From the NCBI GenBank assembly GCA_900755985.1, contig CAAEIL010000204.1, positions 1-20,236 on the forward strand: DNA of 20,236 nucleotides, read 5' to 3'. The notes under the pieces are model-generated. The model made no database searches and was not told the origin of the DNA. It saw only the letters and a list, made by a program, of their open reading frames with translations. Shown one piece after another: positions 6,302 to 14,380 of this stretch. Position numbers and translations under genes: made by a program. The stretch's first letter is position 1. Each line of letters begins with the position of its first letter. This stretch comes from Bacteroidales bacterium. Lineage in GTDB: Bacteria; Bacteroidota; Bacteroidia; Bacteroidales; Muribaculaceae.

Positions 6302-9300
6302 TCAGAACGGGTTGTCGACCGACACGCTTCGGGCACACATCTGTGCGAAGGCACAATAGCGACAGTTGTCACGGTCTGAGGTCTGGTCGAACGGTATCCC
6401 GGGGTCGAAAATACGCTGCACCATGTCGGTAAGCAATGGCCGGAACTCAGCTACGCTTTCGTCGGTGTACGAACTGATGGGAGTGTTGCGCTGCGATGTG
6501 CCGACTCCGATTGTTGTCGCCGGGTCGACATATACACTTTTCAGACGATAGATTTCGGGGCGTATCTCACGCTTCTCACCGTCCATCTCGTGAGCGGCAT
6601 GGCAATAAAGCAGCAGTTGGAAAATGGCGTCGTTGCGCAGAGACTTGGTCTGTCCGAACAAGTCGGCACACGCGCGCACCACAGGGCGGTCACTTCCCGT
6701 TTTGTAATCAATGAAACGCAGTCGTGTTGCATCAAGCTGGTCTACACGGTCGATTTTGGATACAAAGTTAACGCGCAGTCCGGGAGCCATTTCCCATACG
6801 CCTTTGGGACCGGTTTCGGCGGCAAGAAATATGAAGCTGTCAAGCTCAGGGGTGATTTCGTTGCTTAGAGTTTTGCGCACTATTTTCTCGATAACGGCCG
6901 AGAGCACGCGTGCTTCGCCGGGCATATCGTCGGGAGTAGTTTTGTAGCGGTCTCTGTAATATACGTTATCGATTGTCGACAGTACGAGACTGCGAATCGG
7001 GGATTCGAGCATACGGTCAATGACATCGGCGTCGACGAGGCGTCCCCGCGAGAATCCGCGGAATGGCGCGACACGAGCGTTCTCGGGCAGTCCCATATAC
7101 AAAGTTTCGAGCACCTTGTGTATAATCGAGCCATAGGTGGCGGCATCCATGAACATGGCGGTCTCGTCCTCGTCGCTCAACTTGCGCACATGCTTCAGAT
7201 AGAAGCGCAGCGGACACGCTATAAAATCCTTGAGCATCGAAGCCGAGAAGCGCCGTGCCTTGTCTGCGGGAGCGCCCTCGCGAAAAAGGCCGAGCAGTGC
7301 CATGACTTCGTCATCTTTGGCAATGCTTATCGTGCGTTCGCCGCCTATATGGGCGCCAAGTCGCACCGAACGGTGGCTCACAATGCCTTCCGGCAGCAGA
7401 TGTTCCATCTGAAGCAGATAGCGCGACATCTCGCCGGCAGCGACTCCCGAAACTCGCGAGTCATAGACAAGAGTGACATTCTGTGTCCGCGAAAAAAGCC
7501 TGAAGAAGTTGTATGCCGACTCGTCTTCCACGTCATCGATGGTGGTCATGCCGTATGCACGCCTGAGCATATGGGGAATGAGCGTACGCAGCGGATTATG
7601 GCGCGGCAGGATGCGCTCGTTCATTGACAGGACGATAAGGTTGTTGAAGTCAATGGCGCGGCTCTCGAGCAGGCCCATGACTTGAAGTCCCCGCAGCGGA
7701 GCGCCTTCGATGTCGAGTGTCCGGGTCCACAACATTTTTTCGACAAGCCGGAAATATGTGCTTTCAATTACCGGCACGTCGTATTTCGTTATTAAATCGA
7801 AAATCTCGTTGATGGCTGCGCGGTACGAGTGAAGCACCTGATATTCGTGAAATTCCGGCGTATCCGCATTGTCGTCGGGCTTGTATCCGGTAGCTTGGCA
7901 AAGGCCGTCAATAAGAGTGGACAGGTAGGAGCGCGCGCCGTCGACATCCATTTCTTTCTGGGGCAGAGCGAAGATATATTCGAGCGAAGGCGCTATTTTT
8001 ACCAATTCCGAAGCAAACACGGTATAAAGGCGGCGTGTGTCTATCTCCTTGATAATGGCAGCGCAGCCTTCGGGATCGATACGCACGATAGTCGGATTGG
8101 AAACAAGTTCCTTGACGTCTTCGTAGTAGAACATAGGCCGATGTTGCGACACGCGCATACGCAAATGCATCGAGACTATGGTGCGTATCAGCGTCGCCAA
8201 GGGTGTCTGCCTCTGCGGCAGGCCCATGGTTATATTGGTGCCTCCGGGGGTGTCGGGCAGTGTGTTAAGCAGCGAAGGCAACAGCGCGGCGTCCGGCATG
8301 ATAACGGCAGTGTTGTCGAAACGGGCGTTAATCTTTCGGAAATTATTCCAGTGGCGCAGGGTGTCGGCCGCGACCTGAGCCTGCATCATCGACGACGGTA
8401 TATCGACAATTTCGATTTTCGGTTTGCAGGCCGGAGGCATTTCGAAGTCGTCGGGCATTGCAAATTCAGCGGCCTGACGGCGCAGACGCCGCATATAATG
8501 CGAACTTTTATCAAAAATCTTGCTGTCCGGTCCGGCAAGCAGAGCGGGGATATCCCAGAAGAAGTCGGCAACACCCTTTTGCTTGAGACGTCTGAAAATC
8601 CGGTTGGTGCGCTCGCCGACGCCTCCGAGGCCGACAAATACCACGCGGTCGCAGTCGCGCAGTACGTCGTCTTCGGCCAAAGTTTTAGCTGCCTGCGCCA
8701 GCACCATGCCTCGATAGCCTATACGCCGGTCAAGAAGCGCCGAAGTAAACACGTTGTACAACTCGCCCAAAATTTCCCACAAGTTGATAAAATCTTTGGA
8801 CAGAACATGTTTCGTGCCTCTGTCTTCTTCGCTTGTATCGGTGTCCGGGTCCGAAATGATGTGCCGCCAAAAGTGCTCGACTTCGTCAGACACGGGTGGC
8901 CGGTAACCCCACAGTTGTTCGATGACATCGGCCTGACCCTCGCTGAAATATGTACTCTGCAACGAATTTACGCGCACGACATTGGTAAACAGCTCCGAAG
9001 CATCAACTGCCGCAGCGTCTATTTCGCTGAAGTCCGACAATATAAGCTCGCCCCAGAAAAGGAAGTCGTCGAAACTGCGCATCTCGTCGCCACGGTCGAG
9101 GCGTTCCATGACTCGACGATAGCAGTCGTATAAGATGAAAAGCAACTCGCTGTGCGATGCCTCGGACAACGGACTTAGCTGTTCGATGAAACTTGTTAGC
9201 GTCACAAACGACGGCATAAGCGCGGGACGTCCCGCCGCAAAGAGCCGGTCTTTATAATATGTGCGCATGAACATGGCCGAGCGCTTGTTGGGAAGCACAA

Positions 9301-9382
9301 AGACAGTGCGCTCGGGCGACATGCCGCGCGCTATGCAGTATGCGGCAACCGAATCGAGAAATTTGGAGCTGACGGTGTTCAC
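6302..9382 (-). CDS. AddB-like PD-(D/E)XK nuclease / inactivated helicase with Fe-S cluster
   Basis: 1026 residues. The start is GTG at 9382; an in-frame TGA lies a few codons upstream and the next Met is residue 21, inside conserved-looking sequence. The N-terminal region resembles the inactive UvrD-like helicase domains of AddB (TVFVLPNKRSAMFMRTYY). The C-terminal third is a RecB-type nuclease: FSASMLKDFIACPLRFYLKHV introduces the domain, IHKVLETLY follows, then KIDRVDQ and IDYKTGS with D892 and K894 as probable catalytic residues. C723, C1007, C1010 and C1016 (CRYCAFAQMC) reproduce the AddB iron-sulfur spacing CX2CX5C plus a distant Cys. AddB works with the helicase-nuclease AddA in double-strand-break processing; no addA is visible in the window. 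Confidence 0.85.
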   Translation of the reverse strand: MNTVSSKFLDSVAAYCIARGMSPERTVFVLPNKRSAMFMRTYYKDRLFAAGRPALMPSFVTLTSFIEQLSPLSEASHSELLFILYDCYRRVMERLDRGDEMRSFDDFLFWGELILSDFSEIDAAAVDASELFTNVVRVNSLQSTYFSEGQADVIEQLWGYRPPVSDEVEHFWRHIISDPDTDTSEEDRGTKHVLSKDFINLWEILGELYNVFTSALLDRRIGYRGMVLAQAAKTLAEDDVLRDCDRVVFVGLGGVGERTNRIFRRLKQKGVADFFWDIPALLAGPDSKIFDKSSHYMRRLRRQAAEFAMPDDFEMPPACKPKIEIVDIPSSMMQAQVAADTLRHWNNFRKINARFDNTAVIMPDAALLPSLLNTLPDTPGGTNITMGLPQRQTPLATLIRTIVSMHLRMRVSQHRPMFYYEDVKELVSNPTIVRIDPEGCAAIIKEIDTRRLYTVFASELVKIAPSLEYIFALPQKEMDVDGARSYLSTLIDGLCQATGYKPDDNADTPEFHEYQVLHSYRAAINEIFDLITKYDVPVIESTYFRLVEKMLWTRTLDIEGAPLRGLQVMGLLESRAIDFNNLIVLSMNERILPRHNPLRTLIPHMLRRAYGMTTIDDVEDESAYNFFRLFSRTQNVTLVYDSRVSGVAAGEMSRYLLQMEHLLPEGIVSHRSVRLGAHIGGERTISIAKDDEVMALLGLFREGAPADKARRFSASMLKDFIACPLRFYLKHVRKLSDEDETAMFMDAATYGSIIHKVLETLYMGLPENARVAPFRGFSRGRLVDADVIDRMLESPIRSLVLSTIDNVYYRDRYKTTPDDMPGEARVLSAVIEKIVRKTLSNEITPELDSFIFLAAETGPKGVWEMAPGLRVNFVSKIDRVDQLDATRLRFIDYKTGSDRPVVRACADLFGQTKSLRNDAIFQLLLYCHAAHEMDGEKREIRPEIYRLKSVYVDPATTIGVGTSQRNTPISSYTDESVAEFRPLLTDMVQRIFDPGIPFDQTSDRDNCRYCAFAQMCARSVSVDNPF

Positions 9383-9468
9383 AAGTCTGTTGATTAACGT
9401 GATTCAGATTTGAAGGTATTTGACAAGGTTCAGGACAACAGGGTGCCACCCGAACATCATCGGATGGT

Positions 9469-10590
9469 TTATTGCTTAAGAAGAAGTATGACCGAGATGC
9501 AAAGATCGAACATCACAATCTTGGCATTGACATTGGCACGTATGTCGGTAATCGCTGTCGAAAATTCGTCGAAAAGCCTCAGCACGTTGCGCTCGTTGAC
9601 AAAGCGTGCAAAGTTGACGCTGAATTTGTTTTCGGGGCCTGTCATGCAATTAAGCTCGGGTCTGTGAAAGTTAAGCATGAAGTTTTCGCGCAACATCCGG
9701 CAACAGTATTCGAGAAATCGCACAAGTCCTTCGCGTTTTTCACCGGCGACTTTAGCCGACCAGGCTTTCAATGCCGCGATGTCACGCTGATAGGACAGAC
9801 GCATCAACTGTATGAACCAGTCGAGATACCTGTCGTCGCTGTCCTTGGTGCGCAGGAGTCTCAGCGCACGACTGAGGTCGCCGCCGGCTATTGCCGAAAT
9901 CTGAGTGGCTGTCTCAGCGTCGACTCCGCGTCCTGTAAGGAAATCGTGCACCTGTGCGTCGTCATATCGGCGCACTTTGATGCGCTGCACACGCGAGTAA
10001 ATGGTGGGCAGAATCTCGCGCGAGTTGTCCGAAGTCATGACAAAGACCGTGTCGGCAAAAGGTTCCTCGACAACTTTGAGCAACTTGTTTGCGGCTTCTT
10101 CCTTGAGTCTTTCGGGCAGCCACATAAGTATGACCTTGTATAGCGACGAATGTGAGGTATAGGCGGCACGGCGCATAAGTTCGGCTGCTTCGTCAACAAA
10201 AATCTGCGGCTGTGTATTGCTGTCGCCCAGACGTGCAGGCCAGTCCTCAAAGTCCATCCATGGGTCACTGTCCATAAAATCGGTGAACTCGCTGCGATAG
10301 TCGTCGCAAATAGTATTGCCCCCCGATGCTTTCTTTACATAAGGGAACGAATACAATGTGTCGATATGCTGATGTGCATGATGCTGTCTGCACGAGGGGC
10401 ATACGCCGCAGGAGTCGCCGTCATGCCGGTCGGTGCAGTGAAGATACTGGGCGAAAGCACGTGCAAGAGCATATTTGGCACTCCCGGCAGGCCCTTCAAA
10501 CAAGAGCGCATGAGGCACCCGCTGCCCGTCGGCAAGCTCGCGCAAACGCGCCTTGACATCGTCATGGAATGGTATGTCGGCAAATCTCAT
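9469..10590 (-). CDS. holB: DNA polymerase III subunit delta' (clamp loader)
   Basis: 373 residues from the ATG at 10590, which overlaps the mlaF stop as ATGA. The frame is open further upstream, but that part lies antisense-free inside mlaF and lacks family sequence. The AAA+ fold is visible: HALLFEGPAGSAK near residues 27-39 is a degenerate Walker A. A zinc-binding module C52-X8-C61-X2-C64-X2-C67 has the spacing known from gamma/tau and delta'. The sensor region PTIYSRVQRI carries SRV in place of the usual SRC. Delta' is a structural clamp loader subunit that need not hydrolyse ATP, which agrees with the poor P-loop. Co-transcription with the phospholipid transporter genes is likely from the overlap. 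Confidence 0.87.
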   Translation of the reverse strand: MRFADIPFHDDVKARLRELADGQRVPHALLFEGPAGSAKYALARAFAQYLHCTDRHDGDSCGVCPSCRQHHAHQHIDTLYSFPYVKKASGGNTICDDYRSEFTDFMDSDPWMDFEDWPARLGDSNTQPQIFVDEAAELMRRAAYTSHSSLYKVILMWLPERLKEEAANKLLKVVEEPFADTVFVMTSDNSREILPTIYSRVQRIKVRRYDDAQVHDFLTGRGVDAETATQISAIAGGDLSRALRLLRTKDSDDRYLDWFIQLMRLSYQRDIAALKAWSAKVAGEKREGLVRFLEYCCRMLRENFMLNFHRPELNCMTGPENKFSVNFARFVNERNVLRLFDEFSTAITDIRANVNAKIVMFDLCISVILLLKQ

Positions 10591-11402
10591 TTCTTTTTCT
10601 GCTCTTCGCGCTCGCGGCGTGCGGCGCCATGTGCCCGATGCCCGGTGGCGAGAATATATTCCTTGACTTCCTGAAACAGGTCGGTGGCGAAGACAAAGTC
10701 GTTGAGCGCCTTGTTGGTAGTGGCGAAAATCGCATCCTTGTCGCCAACCCACTCGCGATACCCTTTGTTGATAAATATGATGTTCTCACCTATGCCCAGC
10801 ACGGAGTTCATGTCGTGAGTATTGATGACTGTGGTCATGTTGTACTCGTGGGTGATGTCGCTGAGCAGTTCGTCGATGAGAATCGAGGTTTTGGGGTCGA
10901 GGCCCGAGTTGGGTTCGTCGCAGAAAAGATACTTGGGATTGAGGGCGATGGCTCGGGCTATGGCAGCGCGTTTCTGCATACCGCCGGAAATTTCGGCAGG
11001 GTATTTGTTTTCGGCACCAAGCAGGTTGACGCGCTCGATGCAGAACATCGCGCGGTCGCGTATTTCGGCCGGCGACATCTTCGAGAACATCACAAGAGGG
11101 AAGCTGACGTTGCCGAGTACAGTCTCCGAGTCAAAAAGCGCCGAACCCTGAAAGAGCATACCAATTTCTTTACGCAGCGATTTTTTATCGTCGTTAGACA
11201 TGGTCACAAGGTCTCGGCCGTCAAAGAGTATCTGCCCCGAATCAGGCGTGAGCAGTCCGACAAGCGACTTCATGAGCACTGTTTTTCCAGAGCCGCTCTG
11301 GCCTATTATCAGGTTGGTCTTGCCGGTGTCGAAGCACGCGCTGACATCGTGAAGGACAGTGCGGCCGTCGAATGATTTTACAAGATTCTTGACTTCGATC
11401 AT
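10587..11402 (-). CDS. mlaF: ABC transporter ATPase MlaF-like (phospholipid transport)
   Basis: 271 residues with every ABC ATPase motif: Walker A GQSGSGKT (34-41), Q-loop Q85, signature ISGGMQKR (138-145), Walker B YLFCDEP (158-164), D-loop SGLDP and switch His H196. The signature ISGGM-K-R and the sequence DEPNSGLDP are typical of the MlaF/Mkl/Ttg2A group that works with MCE proteins. It should bind MlaE on the cytoplasmic side and power lipid movement between the membranes. A basic C-terminal tail (RREREEQKKK) follows the ATPase fold. Its ATG overlaps the mlaE stop and its stop overlaps the holB start, each as ATGA, so translation of all three may be coupled. Confidence 0.92.
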   Translation of the reverse strand: MIEVKNLVKSFDGRTVLHDVSACFDTGKTNLIIGQSGSGKTVLMKSLVGLLTPDSGQILFDGRDLVTMSNDDKKSLRKEIGMLFQGSALFDSETVLGNVSFPLVMFSKMSPAEIRDRAMFCIERVNLLGAENKYPAEISGGMQKRAAIARAIALNPKYLFCDEPNSGLDPKTSILIDELLSDITHEYNMTTVINTHDMNSVLGIGENIIFINKGYREWVGDKDAIFATTNKALNDFVFATDLFQEVKEYILATGHRAHGAARREREEQKKK

Positions 11403-12148
11403 TGCAGCAGTAGTTTTGTCAGGATAACATCAAAAAACAGTATCAGAATCGAACTGGCGACGACACCGTTGGTCGACGCTTTGCCGACTTCGAGCGCGCC
11501 TCCGCGTACATAATAGCCGAAAAACGAAGCCGTGGTCGCTATGATGAAAGCGAATACGACCGATTTTATAAGACCGTACCATACGTACCACTCCTGGAAC
11601 AAAGCCTGCAGGCCATAAATATAGCGCGACACGGGAATTATATCAGTAAACGCGGCCACAAACCAGCCGCCCACCATAGCGGTGCCTATGGAGATGACTA
11701 CAAGTATAGGCATGAACACCACGAAACCGACAACCTTGGGCAACACAAGATATGACGCCGAGTTGACACCCATGATATCGAGGGCGTCTATCTGCTCGGT
11801 CACTCGCATTGTGCCTATTTCCGAGGCGATGTTCGATCCCACCTTGCCCGCAAGTATAAGACAAAGTATCGAGTTGGAAAATTCGAGCAGCACAATGTCA
11901 CGCGTAGCCAGACCTACCGAATAGGCCGGTACGAGCGGCGACGTGATGTTGAGTTGCATCTGAATGGTGATTACGGCGCCTATGAATATTGATATCACAA
12001 TCACCAGCGGTATCGAATCAAGACCAAGTTTTGAAATCTCGGCCACGGTGCGCTTGAAAAAGACTTTCCACTTCTCGGGCAACGAAAACACACGTCCCAT
12101 AAACATGCAGTAACGTCCGAAAGTGGCTATTGAATTTGTCAGTATCAT
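11399..12148 (-). CDS. mlaE: MlaE-family lipid ABC transporter permease
   Basis: 249 residues, the usual MlaE length, with an amphipathic N terminus, five or so membrane helices, and family sequence such as GLDSIPLVIVISIFIGAVI, the conserved EIGTMRVTEQIDALDIMG loop, and PVVG-like LVLPKVVGFVVFMP. The EQIDAL segment is the cytoplasmic coupling helix that contacts the MlaF ATPase. It forms the inner-membrane pore of the Mla phospholipid transporter. Its promoter is at 12251-12258 and the roughly 100-nt leader contains a small hairpin GTCCG/CGGAC (12219-12234). No mlaB or mlaC gene is visible nearby; mlaD is in the divergent unit at 14381. Confidence 0.92.
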   Translation of the reverse strand: MILTNSIATFGRYCMFMGRVFSLPEKWKVFFKRTVAEISKLGLDSIPLVIVISIFIGAVITIQMQLNITSPLVPAYSVGLATRDIVLLEFSNSILCLILAGKVGSNIASEIGTMRVTEQIDALDIMGVNSASYLVLPKVVGFVVFMPILVVISIGTAMVGGWFVAAFTDIIPVSRYIYGLQALFQEWYVWYGLIKSVVFAFIIATTASFFGYYVRGGALEVGKASTNGVVASSILILFFDVILTKLLLQ

Positions 12149-12250
12149 TGTCTTTCAATATTTTATATTCATGGCAGTGAGTAACGGCCGCTGCAAGTGG
12201 CAACAAACACACCGCCGGGTCCGAAAAGCCGGACATCGAACACTTTAGTG

Positions 12251-12258
12251 CAAAGGTA
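12251..12258 (-). promoter_or_regulatory. Promoter -7 element of mlaE-mlaF-holB
   Basis: The minus strand reads TACCTTTG (complement of 12251-12258), an exact TAnnTTTG match, followed on the same strand by a roughly 95-nt leader to the mlaE ATG. It lies in the 191-bp gap after the GldB-like gene, so the transporter genes can be expressed independently of it. Confidence 0.5.
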
Positions 12259-12326
12259 CAATTTTTTTCGCGTTGACTGTGCCCCGACATCCATTTTTGC
12301 CAAAAAACGAGTCAAAAGGGCCAAAT

Positions 12327-12363
12327 GCCGACCGGTGATTTATATCTGATAACCGGAGTCGGC
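12327..12363 (-). terminator. Hairpin spanning the stop codon of the GldB-like gene
   Basis: GCCGACCGGT (12327-12336) pairs with ACCGGAGTCGGC (12352-12363) apart from a two-base bulge, leaving a 15-nt loop that contains the gene's TAA. On the minus strand it is followed by ATTTGGCCCTTTTG, a broken T tract. It is a plausible weak terminator or 3'-end stabiliser between this gene and the mlaE promoter. Confidence 0.45.
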
Positions 12364-13338
12364 AAATGTCGATTCGGAATCATAGAAAGCCGGTGTGAGC
12401 AGGTCGTTAAGCGTTGCCTGCGGATGCTTTTCGAGCCACGCCGTCACTATATCGTAGCCGAGCAGGCGCACCGCACGCCCCGGAGCTTTGGGGCTAATCA
12501 AGGTACACACCGGTGCCGGAGCAAACAGCTGGTCCATCACCGCCTGGTCGGTCGAGTGAAGCATATCGCCCGACAGAAGACGCTCATACATGAATTTACG
12601 GTTTGCCGCCATGTCGGTTAACTCCCTGTCAGTAACACCCAGGACATCGGCCAGCGAAGCACTGTCTGTCAGCTGCATCTTGGCATGTGCCATAGCACCT
12701 TCATAGAGCAGACGTGACAGCACCATAGGCTTACGCTTGGGGGCATAAGGCCGTTCGATACCCAGCAGAGCCTCGGCCATATCGTACGGCAGGAAACGTC
12801 TGTCCTTAAGGCGCCGCTGATACTCAGGCCATCCGGCATAAGCTTCGTGCCCCGAGCCGAGATAGTGGTTCAGGGCGATAAGAACGACATCGCCGTTTAC
12901 GACTATCGACTCAGGACGCCCCCATACGGTGGCGACATAGCGACGCGACGGCAGATTTATGCCCTGTTTGTCTGCGCGTGCAATGATATTGCCCAAAGCC
13001 TGTTGCTCATGAGCAAGAGACGGCAGCAAACGGCGTGTCTGTGGCGCGAACATCCGCACTGCGAGCGACGAGGAAAGCTCTCGCACAGCGGCAAGGTCTG
13101 CGCTGTCGGCGCCCATAACCTGCAGCTGAGCAACAATTAGCGAGCTGTCCTCGGCGAACACTTTTGCCGCCGCGCTGTTGTCAAGAGTAGCAAAGTCGCC
13201 AAGAATGCTGTCAAGACGAACTATGTCAACCGGCTCACCCTGCACTTTGTCATCATCATTGCCCGAGCATGACGGCATAGCGCCGACAATCATCGCCAAT
13301 GCAATCAGACACATTACTTTATAAATATTACGTTTCAT
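12340..13338 (-). CDS. GldB-like gliding-motility-type lipoprotein
   Basis: 332 residues from the ATG at 13338, chosen over an ATG 57 bp upstream because it puts a lipoprotein signal peptide (MKRNIYKVMCLIALAMIVG, then MPSC) at the N terminus. GldB-family landmarks are ALNHYLGSGHEAY with PEYQRRL, LLYEGAMAHAK (aligned with the usual YEGK), LLSGDMLHSTDQ, APGRAVRLLGYDIVTAWLEKHP, LNDLLTPAFYDSES and a final SGYQI. The zincin-like HExxH of distant relatives is not present. GldB is needed for gliding/type IX function in gliding Bacteroidota, but homologues are common in non-gliding Bacteroidales, where the role is unclear. The gene is transcribed alone from a -7 box at 13384-13391, divergent to the amidase. 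Confidence 0.78.
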   Translation of the reverse strand: MKRNIYKVMCLIALAMIVGAMPSCSGNDDDKVQGEPVDIVRLDSILGDFATLDNSAAAKVFAEDSSLIVAQLQVMGADSADLAAVRELSSSLAVRMFAPQTRRLLPSLAHEQQALGNIIARADKQGINLPSRRYVATVWGRPESIVVNGDVVLIALNHYLGSGHEAYAGWPEYQRRLKDRRFLPYDMAEALLGIERPYAPKRKPMVLSRLLYEGAMAHAKMQLTDSASLADVLGVTDRELTDMAANRKFMYERLLSGDMLHSTDQAVMDQLFAPAPVCTLISPKAPGRAVRLLGYDIVTAWLEKHPQATLNDLLTPAFYDSESTFADSGYQI

Positions 13339-13383
13339 ATACAAGTCTATGATGTACTTAAATCTTATTGCCTTTAGGCCCTG

Positions 13384-13391
13384 CAAATTTA
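13384..13391 (-). promoter_or_regulatory. Promoter -7 element of the GldB-like gene
   Basis: The minus strand reads TAAATTTG (complement of 13384-13391), an exact TAnnTTTG match, about 45 bp upstream of the chosen ATG. If the start site lies about 7 bp downstream, the longer upstream ATG at 13395 would fall outside the transcript, which supports the shorter start. Confidence 0.5.
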
Positions 13392-13462
13392 ACAATCATC
13401 TGTCGCTTTGGGTGTCGTTTTTGGCAGATTTTTCCTCAAAGAAGACATTTTTGGCGCCAAGC

Positions 13463-13495
13463 TTGGCATCGCTTGGGCTTTTTTAACTAACTTTG
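13463..13495 (+). promoter_or_regulatory. Promoter of the amidase-mlaD unit
   Basis: TAACTTTG (13488-13495) matches TAnnTTTG exactly, with TTGG at 13463-13466 some 21 bp upstream as a possible -33 element. The leader to the ATG at 13533 would be about 30 nt. The ten bases TAACTTTGCG recur in the calcium ATPase promoter at 15482. Confidence 0.6.
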
Positions 13496-13532
13496 CGCTG
13501 ATAATGCCGGGATTTTCCCCGACAATACTATA

Positions 13533-14357
13533 ATGAAACGATCTCTTGCCATAATACTATTTGCACTGCTGACGGTTTTCACGGCTGCGGCCGCCGATTT
13601 TGTTCTTGTACTCGATCCCGGGCACGGAGGCAAAGACTCTGGCTGTGTTGGCAAGCGTACTAACGAGAAAACGCTGGTGCTGCAGATAGCACGTCGTCTG
13701 GGACAGAAAATCGAGTCGTCACGCAAAGATATCCGCGTGGTATACACTCGCACCGACGACCGTTTCATTCCGCTTCAGCGTCGTGCCGACATCGCCAACG
13801 CCTCACATGGCAACCTGTTCCTGTCTTTACATATCAACTCGGTATCCGAGTCGTCACCGGGCCGCGAACACGTCTCCGGCATATCCATCTATACCTTAGG
13901 CCCTGACCGTCTGTCGCGCAACTTCGAAGTCGTCAAACGCGAAAACTCTGTTATCGAACTCGAAAAAGACTATACGACCCGCTATCAAGGTTTTGACCCT
14001 CGCTCGGCCGAATCGTACATCATTTTCGAGATGAGCAGCAACCTTAACCTGCGTCAGAGCATTGACTTTGCCACAAGTGCACAGCGGCGGCTAATCAGTT
14101 CCACACACCGTGTCGACAAAGGTGTGCGGCAAGCCGGTTTCCTCGTCCTCGCCGCGCCCAATATGCCTTCGGTGCTCGCCGAGCTTGACTTCATCTGTAA
14201 TCCCAACAGCGAGCGGTACCTTATGTCAGACGACGGACAACAGGCTATTGTCAACGGACTGTATGACGCAATAGTCCAATATGCCTCGGCATACATACGC
14301 GACAACTCCGCGACTGCCTCCGGCAAGCCCGCAGGCCGACGCTCTAAAAAGAAATAA
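13533..14357 (+). CDS. N-acetylmuramoyl-L-alanine amidase (Amidase_3, AmiC-type)
   Basis: 274 residues. A Sec signal peptide (residues 1-21, ending TAAAA) exports it to the periplasm. The Amidase_3 zinc site is complete: H31 in LDPGHGGKDSG, E45 in RTNEKT and H100 in FLSLHINS, with catalytic E217 in VLAELDFICN. It cleaves the bond between N-acetylmuramic acid and L-Ala in peptidoglycan, typically during cell separation. The inhibitory helix of the E. coli enzymes may correspond to the segment between about residues 145 and 185 (SSNLNLRQSIDFA region), which would need an activator; this is inference. The C terminus is basic (GRRSKKK). mlaD begins 23 bp downstream, in the same direction. Confidence 0.92.
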   Translation: MKRSLAIILFALLTVFTAAAADFVLVLDPGHGGKDSGCVGKRTNEKTLVLQIARRLGQKIESSRKDIRVVYTRTDDRFIPLQRRADIANASHGNLFLSLHINSVSESSPGREHVSGISIYTLGPDRLSRNFEVVKRENSVIELEKDYTTRYQGFDPRSAESYIIFEMSSNLNLRQSIDFATSAQRRLISSTHRVDKGVRQAGFLVLAAPNMPSVLAELDFICNPNSERYLMSDDGQQAIVNGLYDAIVQYASAYIRDNSATASGKPAGRRSKKK

Positions 14358-14380
14358 CAACAAAGACATAAAACCCGATA

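Noticed and set aside
7829..9133. 434-codon plus-strand open frame.
   Set aside because: It is fully antisense to the AddB-like gene, whose motifs are clear; its translation has no family features and results from codon bias.
9469..10752. Longer minus-strand start for the delta' subunit.
   Set aside because: The extra N-terminal residues come from sequence inside mlaF; the ATG at 10590 forms an ATGA overlap and places the AAA+ fold at the normal distance.
10569..11375. 268-codon plus-strand open frame.
   Set aside because: It lies antisense to mlaF, which has every ABC motif.
13339..13395. Upstream ATG (13395) for the GldB-like gene.
   Set aside because: It would put a polar extension before the lipoprotein signal peptide and starts upstream of the predicted transcription start.
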